DNA from: Apiosordaria backusii | Lineage: Eukaryota > Ascomycota > Sordariomycetes > Sordariales > Lasiosphaeriaceae | Assembly (NCBI GenBank): GCA_030549205.1 | Contig: JAUKTV010000017.1 | Coordinates: 248,001 to 312,000, forward strand | DNA length: 64,000 bases | Reading direction: 5' to 3' | Part shown: positions 1 to 9,666 of the stretch, piece by piece | Numbering within the stretch: the stretch's first letter is position 1 | Layout: each line of letters begins with the position of its first letter | Made by a program: the position numbers and the translations under genes | The notes under the pieces: generated by a model | Told to the model about the DNA's origin: nothing | What the model saw: only the letters and a program-made list of their open reading frames with translations | The model's database searches: none

Positions 1-148
1 CTGCTCCGGTACCTGGCGCACCGTCAACTGGCGCATGGTCGGCTGGATCTACTTCGGCTGGTTCATCACCCTCCCCGTCGCCGGTATCCTCTCTGGCGGC
101 CTCATGGGTATCATCATCAACGCTCCTCGCTGGGGCTACTCTGGTTAA
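1..148 (+). CDS. C-terminal end of a sodium/phosphate symporter (pho-4/PHO89-like)
   Basis: Only the last 48 residues are in the window; the reading frame runs from base 2 to a TAA at 146-148. The peptide starts CSGTWRTVNWRMVGWIYFGW, continues through a hydrophobic helix and ends in NAPRWGYSG. The NWRMVGW..FGWF.T.P..G..SGGLMGI pattern is what I know from the C-terminus of fungal phosphate-repressible phosphate permeases (Neurospora PHO-4, yeast Pho89; PiT family). These are plasma-membrane Na+-coupled phosphate importers induced by phosphate starvation. The segment would be the last transmembrane helix and a short tail. The start and most of the protein lie outside the window, so the family call rests on this tail alone. 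Confidence 0.75.
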   Translation, partial: CSGTWRTVNWRMVGWIYFGWFITLPVAGILSGGLMGIIINAPRWGYSG

Positions 149-1296
149 ATTGGGATCAAGCATAGGCGTTTTTCTATTTGGATTTGTTGTTAGAGTGTGG
201 AGTAAAAAGCTTTTGGGATCTACACTTTTGGTTGAAGGATATGATGCATGACAGAATATTGAATGCATCTGGGTAGTGTAATAGTTCGTGGTTCCGGTTT
301 CAAAATACCCCTGGGAGGCTTGGATATCTAGCGAGTAGTAATAAGAGAGGCCTTTGGCCTGATAAACCTACCAAGTTCTTCTCCTTTGATCAACCTGTGA
401 TGTCTTTGCCACGTCTTTGCCGCTGTCATGCCCTGAATACTCCTTGTTGTATCTACCCTCCAGGCTTTGATCTCTACCATCACTGTTACCAGTCATGCTC
501 ACACATGCCTCTACGTCCGCCAACACTGTCTTCATAGTTGCACCGCATGCTGAGACGTCTCTTGCCACCCTTACCACAACTTGGGCTTCCTTATCAAAGG
601 GTGTCTTGCTACTAACAAGGTCTCAGCTATACACCTAACTGCCTTTAATACCTGTTGCCACGTATACAACCCCTATATGGTAGGGTGTCTTTACTTTTTC
701 GCGAGGCGTCAGCCATATTCTAACATGCCCTCGACACCCCTTTATAAGCCTACCAATTCCTATTTAAGGCACGCTTACCTTTTAACAAGACGTAAGGAAT
801 ATAATCAAAAGTGTTTACTTCCAGCCACTATGCCTATATTCTGTCTTTGGAGGTGTCTTTGCTTCCAACTAACGTATTAATCACAGCCAGCTACACCTTG
901 GATCCCTCTTAATACTCCGACTAACTCCCTTTGAAGGCATGCTTATCTCCTGACTAGACCTTAGTAACACCGTTAAATGCCCCTTGATTATCATGACTAC
1001 GCATAACAATCCAATTTGAAGGCATGTGACCCAGCAAAAAAGGCCTGTCCAGTTCCTAATAAGGCGTTATGCAGGTCATATCACACATCCAGAGCACAGT
1101 CGGTATGCATATAATACACACAATTACATCTACAAAACCTCTATACACAGATATCCCCCCTTTTCATCACCCCCAAAACAATATAAACCCCCCTATTCCC
1201 ATGTAAACACCCCCTTATTTCCCCCTAAACCCCCTTCCAAAGAAAACAAACAAACAAACGAAAAAAAGAAAAGAAAAAAACAAAAGAAACCCCAAA
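149..1296. other. Intergenic region with decayed tandem array
   Basis: No convincing gene. Bases 149-360 are the AT-rich 3' flank of the phosphate permease. From about 430 to 1110 the sequence is TA-rich and carries the 84-bp periodic array described separately. Bases 1130-1296 are C/A-rich low-complexity sequence. The open frames here are short and stop-riddled in every reading. Confidence 0.6.
599..1103. repeat. Decayed 84-bp tandem repeat array, six units
   Basis: A core resembling RGGYRYGCTTAC recurs at 599, 683, 767, 851, 935 and 1020, a spacing of 84, 84, 84, 84 and 85 bases. A weaker second similarity follows each core (CTAACAAGGTCTCAG-like at +12). The unit is 28 codons. In one plus-strand frame the cores read KGCLATNK, VGCLYFFARR, RHAYLLTRR, RCLCFQLT and RHAYLLTRP, so the array may descend from a coding repeat. 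In-frame stops now interrupt it in the frames I read on both strands. Confidence 0.6.
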
Positions 1297-1735
1297 CTAA
1301 CCCTGCACCCCCATAAACCCGAAGGTGCCGTACAACAGCCACCTCCCCTCTCTCTCCTCCCCTCCCTCCTCATCTTCTTCTTCCTCCTCCTCCTCCCCAG
1401 CCGAAACCGGAGCAGCAGCCGGGACAGCACCCGCCGCAGCAACCGGCGCAAGCAAACGCAACCCACCAGTCGTGGGCCGCCCGCCAGCCACCACCGGCCC
1501 GGGCCCCGAAGCCAACACCACACCCAACCCAGCAGCGACAGCGGGCGGCGCCGCGCCCGAGGGCACGAGCCGAATCTTGCGGGGGCGACCCCGGGGTCTC
1601 TTCGCCGCCGGTTCACCACCAGCACCAGCACCACCACCACCACCAGGAGCAGGCGAGGCAGCCCGGTCCCGCTTCCGGAAATTCCGGGGGGCACCTGCAG
1701 CAACCCCGACAGCCGCGCAGGGTTCACCCTCATCC
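1297..1735 (-). CDS. Probable frameshifted C-terminal part of the coiled-coil gene, with an AT-hook
   Basis: Downstream of the 807-aa ORF, the frame reading GQDEGEPCAAVG is open from about 1740 to a TAG at 1297-1299. It contains the AT-hook core KRPRGRPRK (1576-1602), which matches the minor-groove-binding hook pattern (PRGRPRK) exactly. A Pro/Ala/Gly-rich stretch, an acidic run (EEEEEEEDEE) and a short tail follow. It has no start codon of its own. It is one frame away from the preceding ORF, which reaches its stop at 1730-1732. Removing one base, for example from the G4 run at 1749-1752, would fuse the two. An unseen intron or two compensating losses are alternatives. The AT-hook is seen in the sequence; that it belongs to this gene is inferred. 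Confidence 0.45.
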
Positions 1736-4153
1736 TGACCATGCCACTCCCCATGTGGCGGGCGGGGTTTTCTTCAGGGGCACCTTGGGTGCCGCCTGGG
1801 GTGGTGACCTGGATGGTGGGCAGGTCACCTGGGGCTGGGCGGAGGGGGGTGGTGGCTCGGGCTCGGGCTCGGGCGGAGGGGGGAGCCAGACCTGGTTGTT
1901 GTTGTTGTTGTTGTTATTGTTGTTGTTGCTGTTGCTGGGGACAACAACAACGGGTGTCACACCACCCAGAGACTCAGGGGTGCTGCCAGCCGGCGCAGGC
2001 TTGATAATACCTGCGGTGGGGGCGCCTTTTTCAATATCAACAGGCCAGTAATAATACGTAGGGCAGCCGGCATCGATCTTCATCGTCTGGATGTACTCCC
2101 ATACTGGGTCGCCTTCTTTTCTTGTGGTGGCCGCGAACTTCTCCTCAAAGGTCATCTCTACCTCGGCGGCGGAGGCACGCTCGTCCTGGATGAAGCCATC
2201 GATTTCCTTTTGGAGGTTGTTTAGCCGGGGCTTGATCTGGCTGCGGAGGGAGAGGTCGGAGTAGTCGGTTGTGATCTCGCGGAGGCTGGTCATGATGTTG
2301 TTGAGGTGGGTGATGTGCTGCTTTGCGGTGTGGGCGGTGGCATGGCGGCGGCCTTGCTCGAAGGCTACTGGGAAGGCTGCGTCCCAGCCGTATTGGAAGC
2401 CGAGGGTTATTCTCTGGCCGGAGTCTGGTTGGGCTTGTTGGATGGGCTGGGGGAGGGAGGCAATTTGTTGTTGGGGAGCCTGTATCAGAGCCAACTGTTG
2501 CTGCTGGGGGGCCTGTAATGACGCAACTTGTTGCTGTTGAGGGGGCCGTAGCTGGAGAGCTTGCTGACCAGAGGGTTGATTGGGGAGAGCCTGGTATCCA
2601 ATCTGTCTCAGGAAGGCTGCCTTCTTCTTCTCAAGTTCCTGAAGCTGTGCTTGATGGCCGTTATTGGCAGCGGTCAGGAAGGCCTTCATTCTCTCCATGT
2701 TCTCCATCCCCTTTTGCAGTTCTTTTTCTCTCTCTTCAAGAACAAGCTTCTCTTGATGAACTCTGACCTCTCCCTCAGCGAGGTGACCGTCTCTTGCCTT
2801 GATGTCTTTCTCTTTCTTATCCAGGTTCATGTCTTTGCTCACCAAAGCCTTGTTGACTTGGTCGATGGTCTTTGACTTCTTGTCCAGCTCTGCTTTCTGC
2901 TGCTGAAGAGCGGCTTTCTGGTCGTCAAGCTCCTTTTCTCTCTCCAAGACGGCATTGGCGAGCTTCTCTCTCTCAACTAGTTTGGCAGCGTACGCCATGT
3001 TTTCTTCTTCTTGGAGCTCCAGACCGTCTTCACCTGCTTTCAGAAGTTCTTCACGCTCATCAAGAGCGGCTTTTCTCTCTGCCAAATCTGTCTCGAGTCT
3101 GTTCAGATCGGCTTCACAAGGCTCCAGGGCTGCGAGCTCGTGCTTCTTGGCCACTAGGGCATCTTCAACGCTCTTTAGAGCCGCTTTTGTCTCCATGAGC
3201 TTCTTCTCAAGGGGGGATCTCTCTCGCTCGTTGTGAGCCAGCCGCTGCTCTCTCTCGTGGAGGGACTTCTCGATTTCAGCTAGGCGAGTCTTTTCTGCGT
3301 TCAGGGAGACATTCAGGGCCGCTGTGTTCTTCTCCTGAAGGCTGTGGTTCTTGATTGACGCTTGGAGGGCGTTGACCTCATCTTGGAACTCTTTTTCTCT
3401 CTTTTCGAGAGCCTTCAGGCGCTGTTCCAAGGCTTGCTTCTCCATGTTGAGAGCTTGTTGATTATTAGGGGGCACAGTTTGACCCTGGCCCGGGGTGCTG
3501 GATCTGGCGGCATTGAGGATGTTGGTGAGCTCAATGTATCTCATGAGATCGGTGTGCGGGATGGACACATATCCGGTCCAATCTCTCGCTGTGTTGATTT
3601 TCTGTGTCAACTGCACGTGTTCGTTCCGCAGGATATCGAGGTTGACTTGAGGGCTGCCACGGGGAGCGCCAAAGAGATTTCCACCACTGGGATGGCCACC
3701 AGGGGGAGCAGAAAGAGTGCCAGTGGGAGTGCCACCGGGGGGAGCAGAGAAGATGCCACTGGGGGGACCACCAGGGACAGCAGGAAGAGTGCCAGTGGGA
3801 GGACCACTGAGGAGAGCAGGAAAACTGCCACTGGGAAGGCCACTGGAGGGGCCAGGAAGACTGCCACTAGGAGGGCCAGTGGGGGGAGGGGGAAGGTTGC
3901 CGTAGCCACCAGGGGTGCCCAAGTTCCCCTGGATGGCAGGAGTACCCGTGGTGATGGTAGGGTACCCCGTGACGGGAGTCGGCGTGTCCGGAATTTGGAA
4001 AGGGGAACTGCCGGTGGAGAGGATAGGAGGGGTGGCGGGGTGGTGGTGACCAGGCTGGTTGGGGATCTGCTGGCCTTGCTCCTGGCTTTGCTCCCGGCCT
4101 TCCTCACCGGGACTACCCGGCGCGAAACCAGAGTTGGTGAAGGGGAGCGACAT
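1730..4153 (-). CDS. Coiled-coil protein with Pro/Gly-rich N-terminus
   Basis: A predicted 807-aa protein starting MSLPFTNSGF. A 5'-UTR intron is clear at 4169-4251 (GTAAGC donor, TTCTAAC branch, CTCAG acceptor), so the longer in-frame upstream start at 4378 is not used. Residues 20-190 are Pro/Gly/Ser-rich with degenerate GPPSGSLPG-type repeats. Residues of about 240-560 are a long charged coiled coil (EKREKEFQDEV, LNRLETDLAERKAALDER). A Gln-rich stretch (QAPQQQQ) and a conserved-looking segment (FEEKFAATTRKEGDPVWEY) follow, then a run of 11 Asn and a PEPEPEPPPP tail. I do not recognise a named family. A scaffold or nuclear role would fit, especially if the AT-hook read in another frame just downstream belongs to it. 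Confidence 0.65.
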   Translation of the reverse strand: MSLPFTNSGFAPGSPGEEGREQSQEQGQQIPNQPGHHHPATPPILSTGSSPFQIPDTPTPVTGYPTITTGTPAIQGNLGTPGGYGNLPPPPTGPPSGSLPGPSSGLPSGSFPALLSGPPTGTLPAVPGGPPSGIFSAPPGGTPTGTLSAPPGGHPSGGNLFGAPRGSPQVNLDILRNEHVQLTQKINTARDWTGYVSIPHTDLMRYIELTNILNAARSSTPGQGQTVPPNNQQALNMEKQALEQRLKALEKREKEFQDEVNALQASIKNHSLQEKNTAALNVSLNAEKTRLAEIEKSLHEREQRLAHNERERSPLEKKLMETKAALKSVEDALVAKKHELAALEPCEADLNRLETDLAERKAALDEREELLKAGEDGLELQEEENMAYAAKLVEREKLANAVLEREKELDDQKAALQQQKAELDKKSKTIDQVNKALVSKDMNLDKKEKDIKARDGHLAEGEVRVHQEKLVLEEREKELQKGMENMERMKAFLTAANNGHQAQLQELEKKKAAFLRQIGYQALPNQPSGQQALQLRPPQQQQVASLQAPQQQQLALIQAPQQQIASLPQPIQQAQPDSGQRITLGFQYGWDAAFPVAFEQGRRHATAHTAKQHITHLNNIMTSLREITTDYSDLSLRSQIKPRLNNLQKEIDGFIQDERASAAEVEMTFEEKFAATTRKEGDPVWEYIQTMKIDAGCPTYYYWPVDIEKGAPTAGIIKPAPAGSTPESLGGVTPVVVVPSNSNNNNNNNNNNNQVWLPPPPEPEPEPPPPSAQPQVTCPPSRSPPQAAPKVPLKKTPPATWGVAWSG

Positions 4154-4378
4154 CTTGTTTGTTGACTCCTGAGAAGAGATTTTGTTAGAAAATGATGCTT
4201 TTGTGGAAAATTCTAGCCTTACGAGTCGCCAGGTCGGATATTTATGCTTACCTTGAACTTCGAGGCCAGGGACAATCTTCACTAACTTGATTAAAAAAAA
4301 AACGAAGAGCGAGCCGGGACGGGAAGAAAACGCGAGGACACGAGGGCGGCAGAGCGGAGGTCGAAGCGTGACAGGCAA

Positions 4379-7371
4379 ACTTCGAAACTAAAAAAACAAC
4401 AAAAGGAAAGGCTTAGGAAGGCAAGAAATAGGTATTGTGCAATAGCGTCACCCCTATTGGCGGGAGAGTCAACAAGTAAGTGGGTCTAGAAAACCTAGGT
4501 GATCGAAGAAGGAAAGAACCCAAGCAGGACTTCAACAGTGTCCTAAGTACCTAGTATAATAACCTATATTAAGAATTTTTATACAAGAAATTTGAACCAA
4601 ATAACAACAATTATTATCTTTTTTATCCAGTGATCAAGTGGTCAAGTAGTCAAGTGCTGCAATGGTAAAAATTAAAGACATAAGACGTCTGGATTCAACT
4701 CCTAAGTGTGACTATTGACTTTAACATCTACATAATCCCACTTAAAATGTCTATCCAAAGTATCAATGTCCATCATCGAAACTTGAAAAGCTGGGATAAT
4801 ATGCCCAGCACTTGTAAACGCTGCTGAGAACATCAGCAGCGCCTGTGTGCGATGTTCAAAATGATCAGTCCAGCACTTGAAAATGCCAAGTTCAGCATCT
4901 GGAAACGGCCAGCAGGGCTTGAAAACGATATGAAAAACTATCAAGATTGCACTTGGCAGCGACGTTGACATCAGTATAGCGTTTGGAAACGATGTCAACA
5001 ACGATCTGTCTTGTGCTTAGAAACGATATCAATAACATCATTTCAGTGCTCGAACACGATTTTGAAAGCGTTCACATACGCAAAGGTCTTGTTAAAAATC
5101 ACAAGGCTCTTAAATTACTAAGACAGTAGATATATGATCCACAACTACCTTTAACCTGATGCTTATGGATGACTTTAAAGATAATATAATGATGTCAAAG
5201 CTTGCGTGTGATAAGCCAAGGCACTCAGTCAACCAGTCTTGTCCTTGAAAGATACAGTGCGGTGTTCTGACAGGGCTTTTTTCTTTGACTAAATCTGACA
5301 TGGGGCACGATCGTGAGACTGATAGAAGCCAAACCACCAACTTTGGGCTGGTAGGTGAAGAGTGAATGTCAAGCATCTAGTAAGTTATTTTTTTCGCTAC
5401 CGTAACCAAGAAAGGATGAAACCTTCTATGATATACAATGTGGCTTTCTCTAGAATCTACTTGACCTTACACATACAAAGAAGCTTTCAAGGTTGCAGTT
5501 CATCGCGCTGAAGGTTGACCCTTGAACTCCTTTTACAAACCTTAAAACAGGTGCTTAAAGTAGGTAACTCAGATCAAGTTTTGTCTCTTCGTCTACAGCG
5601 AACCAAAACACCGACCAGAGTAGAAGCAATACCTGCATCTGACCTTCAAACTCGGTTTTAGCCCCAACCTCGGCTTATCCTTCAAAGACACACCGAACCC
5701 TTACCGCCTCTTTCCCCAAGTCCTAGTCTGTTGGTGATATCTCCCAGCCACTGGCCATCCCATCACATCCTTCGATGCTTATGCAACATTTATGCAAGAC
5801 CCATGCAAAGATTCGTTTGATGACTAAACCTGGCTGAAGTGGGCTTTTTTGAGTTGGCTGGTGGCCGCCTCGTACCACAGAAAACACCGGAAAAGCTCAA
5901 CAATTGTCAGTGCTCGTATTGAACACAGAGATTGGCGCTCTTAGGCCATATCTCACCCCGGTGACTCAGATGGTGTGTGTCACGCCAATCATGCCCTCGA
6001 GTGGCGTGAACAGAGATAAATACATCTTGTCACCTATATCCCCCCTCCCTCAGATCGCGCAACCTGTTCGACTATCTTAGGTATGCAAGGGATGAAAATC
6101 GTGGCTTCGTTGCGGCGCGACAGCTATCACAAGCTCACATGATCGGAACCGCAAGGCAGCATGTGCATCCACCAACATCATTGGGGTCCAGACAGTCAAG
6201 GGTTGTTGGCGACGAGACGCTGTGTAACCACACCAGCAACCGAGGAAGCGGTTCGTCTCAGGCTGCGAGGGCGATCGTAAACCGGGATGACGGGAATAAT
6301 AATTGGCAAGAGCTGACAGCACCTGCTGTTGGGTGATGCAGGTACGGTGTCCATGATGGGTGATTACTGTGCGGTATGCAAGCCTCGCACCTCACCGATC
6401 TGAAGTGAAGTAAGGGAGTGTCAGAGCTGAAGTCACATGCTCACCCTCTTCAGTTGCCTTTTCGCTTCTGTTTTCCTGATAGATGCAAAGGGATTACCGC
6501 AGCCAAACCAGGCATCAATCACCGATCTGCCACAGAAAATCTGCGCCGCTGTCTGGAAAACGTAAGACCACCAAGATAACTACAGAACAACCCACCCATG
6601 TGGCCCCGGCGAGCCCCGTAGGGCTGAGGAGCAATGTTCGTCCTACCACACCGCAACTCTTTTGCTCCCGTGCCGCCCAACTTTCCCTTCCTTCAGGATT
6701 CTCGAATGTTGGGGGCGGTGGGGTGGAAGCCGAGGAGGGGAAACACCAGACCAGTAGCCCCCATGTTTCGGGCACAGCACCACACAAGGACGATTTGATT
6801 CACATGTGCACTTGGAAATCGGGGCTAGCATCGGCATTCAACTAGGTACTTCCCCTTCAGCGGCGCATATCACGGCTGTGGGCGACTGCGGATTTATCTT
6901 GCGACGAATAAGTTTACGAATCACTGCTCACTCCCACACACCCACACAGATCATCGACAGATCCAGATCCAGTTAGACACTCCCACATCACACATGACGA
7001 AGTACCACGCCTAACAAACATAGACGCCACATACAGCAAACCCCGCCGCGGCTCGGCCACTGAAGAATGTCATTGGAGGTGGAGGGAATACCTCCCTTGA
7101 TGTTGGGGGCTGCTATTGGAGGTGTAAGGGAACTGATTATCACATGCAGTATGGGGCACCTCGAGAGATATGTACGTTGCCTGGTCTCAGAGTAGTACTC
7201 GAGCTGGAGGATTGGGTGTGAGTCGGTGTACAAGCCACCTTGGTGCTACTACTACTAATCCTCCCCCCACGACAGGGCGTCAATATTATACAGGAGCTTG
7301 CCCTCCTCTTCGTTCTTTTCCTGCTTTTCAGAGTTCCTCAACACAGCGCCGACACACCCAGCCCATCAAAC
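4379..7371. other. Gene-free region of about 3 kb
   Basis: No supportable gene. Bases 4540-5110 are AT-rich and contain a degenerate minisatellite (listed separately). Bases 5110-7370 hold only short unrelated open frames with no family resemblance. Bases 7240-7371 are C-rich and are presumably the promoter and 5' UTR of the P450 gene. Confidence 0.5.
4770..5072. repeat. Degenerate short tandem repeat (20-36 bp units)
   Basis: About ten variants of a core resembling CAGCACTTGGAAACGATGTC recur head to tail, near 4776, 4806, 4838, 4872, 4893, 4913, 4948, 4977, 5011 and 5045. Examples are GCACTTGTAAACGCTG, GCACTTGAAAATGCC, GGGCTTGAAAACGATAT, GCGTTTGGAAACGATGT and GTGCTTAGAAACGATAT. Unit length varies from about 20 to 36 bases. 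It looks like an old minisatellite now decayed by point mutation. Confidence 0.6.
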
Positions 7372-9118
7372 ATGGCCTCCCTCATCCTACCCTCCCCAAG
7401 GCTCCCCTACCTAAGCAACCTCCTCTCAGGCTCAACACCCCTCTACCTCATCCTCCTCCTCCTCCTCCTCCTCGCCAACCTCGCCTACCGAGTCCACCGC
7501 TGGTCCAAACTCCGGCACGTCCCGGGCCCCTTCCTAGCAGGATGGACCTCCCTCTGGCTCACCCGCCGCTTCCTCAGCTACAAAGTCTACGAGGACATGC
7601 ACGCCCTCACCAAAAAATACGGCCCCGTCGTCCGCGTGGCCCCCAACAAGGTCATCATCAACGACATCAACACCATCTACCGCATCACCAACGCGCGGTC
7701 AGAATACAAAAAGGGCGAGTGGTACATCCTCGCCCGGGTCATGCCCGGGGCAGACAACCTCCTGTCGATGAGAGATCCGAAGCTGAGAGCCAAAAGACTG
7801 AGACACGTATTACCTGCAGTAAGGGCCCATCCCCATGTCTATTTCAATGAGAATGATGCTGACGCAGAGAAAAGTACTCCGGCAAAAACCAAGACGACTT
7901 CGAACCCGCCCTCGACAAGACAATCTCCACCCTCCTCTCCCTAATCGAAACAAAATACCTCTCCACCCCTTCCCACTTCGCGCCCATGAACCTCGCCCAA
8001 AAATCCCACTTTTACACGTTAGACTCCTTCGGCGAGATAGCCTACAGCCAGTCCTTCCGCTCCCTCGACACCGACAGCGACGTATTGGGCATCGTCAAGA
8101 CAGGCGACGAGACGTTCCCCATGCTCAGCGCGGTGCACAACCACCACAAGATCTTTCAAATTCTGCAAAAGTGGCCGTTTTATTATCTGTTGCCGAGGGA
8201 AGGGGACAAAGTAGGATTTGGCAAGGTGTTTGGGCTGGCGTTGGAGATTGTGAATCAGAGGGCAAGAGAGGAGAAGGAGGGGGTGGTGGGGAAAAAGAGG
8301 GATATGCTGCAGAGCATGATGGATCATGGGCTGGGGGGGGATGAGTTGAGGAGTGAGGTTGCGTTGTCTTTGTATGTCCTTGCATCCATCCCTGGTTCAA
8401 TTGTTGTGTGGGAAAATGGCTAACAAGGGGATAGTTTTGTCGGATCGGATACAGTGGCTTCCGCTGTCAGGATAACCATGCTGTTGCTGATGACACATCC
8501 GGCAGCATACCGACGCCTACAAGAAGAAATCGATGATGCCTCCGAAAAGGGCAAGATCAGCCGGCCGGTGACGAACGACGAGGCAAAGAGGCATCTACCT
8601 TACATGCACGCCGTGATTCAGGAGTCGCTTCGGTTGTTCCCTCCTTCGTCGATTGTGCCGTTTTTCAAGGAGGTGCCTGAGCAAGGGGATACCGTCAATG
8701 GGTACTACCTCCCCAAGGGCACAACCATTGGAACAGGATGCGTCATGTGGAGTATGAACCATGACGAGGAATTCTGGGGACCGGACGTGAATGTCTTTAG
8801 ACCGGAGAGGTGGCTGGAGGCTGAGCCGGAGAAATTGGTGGAGATGGGTCGGTGTGTTGATCTCATTTTTGGGAGTGGGAAGTTTGTTTGTGCTGGGAAG
8901 ATGATTGCGTTTATGCAAATGAATAAGGTGTTTCCTGAGGTGAGTACATATATGTGGTGGATAAAGCTTGAAATGTTGGCTGACTTGTGACCTAGTTACT
9001 AAGACGATACAACTGGTCGCTTCCGGATCCGTTCCACTTGCCAACGATTGACAACCCTACGATATGGGATATTCATGGCTTGATGGTGCGTGTAGAGAAG
9101 AGGGGGGGCAGGATATGA
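7372..9118 (+). CDS. Cytochrome P450, pisatin-demethylase-like
   Basis: Four exons: 7372-7818, 7875-8371, 8435-8939 and 8996-9118, giving 523 aa. An N-terminal membrane anchor (YLILLLLLLLLANLAY) is followed by the Pro-rich hinge HVPGPF. The I-helix oxygen-binding motif is VGSDTVA, the K-helix ExxR is ESLR, the meander motif is RPERW, and the heme loop FGSGKFVCAGK places the ligand Cys near residue 466. The KYGPVVRVAPNKV and AYSGK segments resemble the CYP57-like clade of fungal ER monooxygenases (pisatin demethylase relatives). The substrate cannot be told from sequence. Intron 1 uses an AAG acceptor 12 nt after a GCTGAC branch; the nearer CAG would break the frame. No backbone biosynthetic enzyme lies nearby, so nothing ties it to a secondary-metabolite cluster. 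Confidence 0.9.
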
Positions 9119-9237
9119 GCCTAGGTGTTCCGTCAATGTGATGGTACGAAGGTGTTCGCGGTGATTTTACCTGTTTAGATACCCTGAATGGAGCAATTCC
9201 GACAACATACCTAGGCAATGCTAGTGTTGCATTTTTT

Positions 9238-9666
9238 TCACATCACTCCCCCGTCGGCGCATACGCCGTGACTTCGCTTCAATGCCTTGTTCCCTGTTTC
9301 CAAAGCAGTGTCGAATGCAACCCGAGGCTTGTATGCATGTCGAGGCTTCGGAGATTTCAGCAGGATGCCTTTTCTCTTGCCATTATCGGGGTGAGCGGTA
9401 CTGTTGGGCTCAGTTTGAAAGTGACTGATCGCGAGGGCGAGCAGAAGTAGAGCAGTTCCCCCTACCAGAAACTGGACCGGCGACGTCTTGCTTCGAAGCC
9501 AGACCATAGGAATCAACCCCTTGAGCGCCAAGATGACTGTCTCGACGAAGACCTCGCCCAGACTGGGCGCCCGGGCTTGGGAGGATTGACTGGAAATCAT
9601 GGTGGGGATGCGAGATAGGAAGGACTCAGCAGCCATTCTACAGAAATTGTACCGTGATCCGTCCAT
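9238..9666 (-). CDS. Small hypothetical membrane protein
   Basis: An open frame of 142 codons convergent with the P450. It has one clear hydrophobic helix near residues 67-85 (FLVGGTALLLLALAISHF) and a weaker one just before it (VETVILALKGLIPMVWL). A basic C-terminal half (GKRKGILLKSPKPRHAYKPR) follows. The start could be MDGSR at 9666 or MAAES a few codons later. No family was recognised and no intron signal is needed. It could be a genuine small inner- or organelle-membrane protein, or a chance ORF. Confidence 0.35.
   Translation of the reverse strand: MDGSRYNFCRMAAESFLSRIPTMISSQSSQARAPSLGEVFVETVILALKGLIPMVWLRSKTSPVQFLVGGTALLLLALAISHFQTEPNSTAHPDNGKRKGILLKSPKPRHAYKPRVAFDTALETGNKALKRSHGVCADGGVM

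Noticed and set aside
1215..1754. Long ORFs on both strands over low-complexity C/G-rich DNA (Val/Arg/Leu-rich minus frame, poly-Ser plus frame)
   Set aside because: Their composition simply mirrors simple-sequence DNA. The AT-hook frame is the only one with a recognisable motif.
4154..4378. In-frame upstream start (MPVTLRPPLC) for the coiled-coil gene
   Set aside because: A strong 5'-UTR intron (4169-4251) removes most of this segment, and the peptide is basic and unlike the rest.
4625..4712. Possible tRNA-like sequence (AGTGGTCAAG ... GGATTCAACTCC)
   Set aside because: The acceptor and T stems do not pair and there is no proper anticodon arm.
6483..6845. 120-codon ORF in the 3-kb spacer
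   Set aside because: No domain, splice or composition support, and an equally long ORF overlaps on the other strand.
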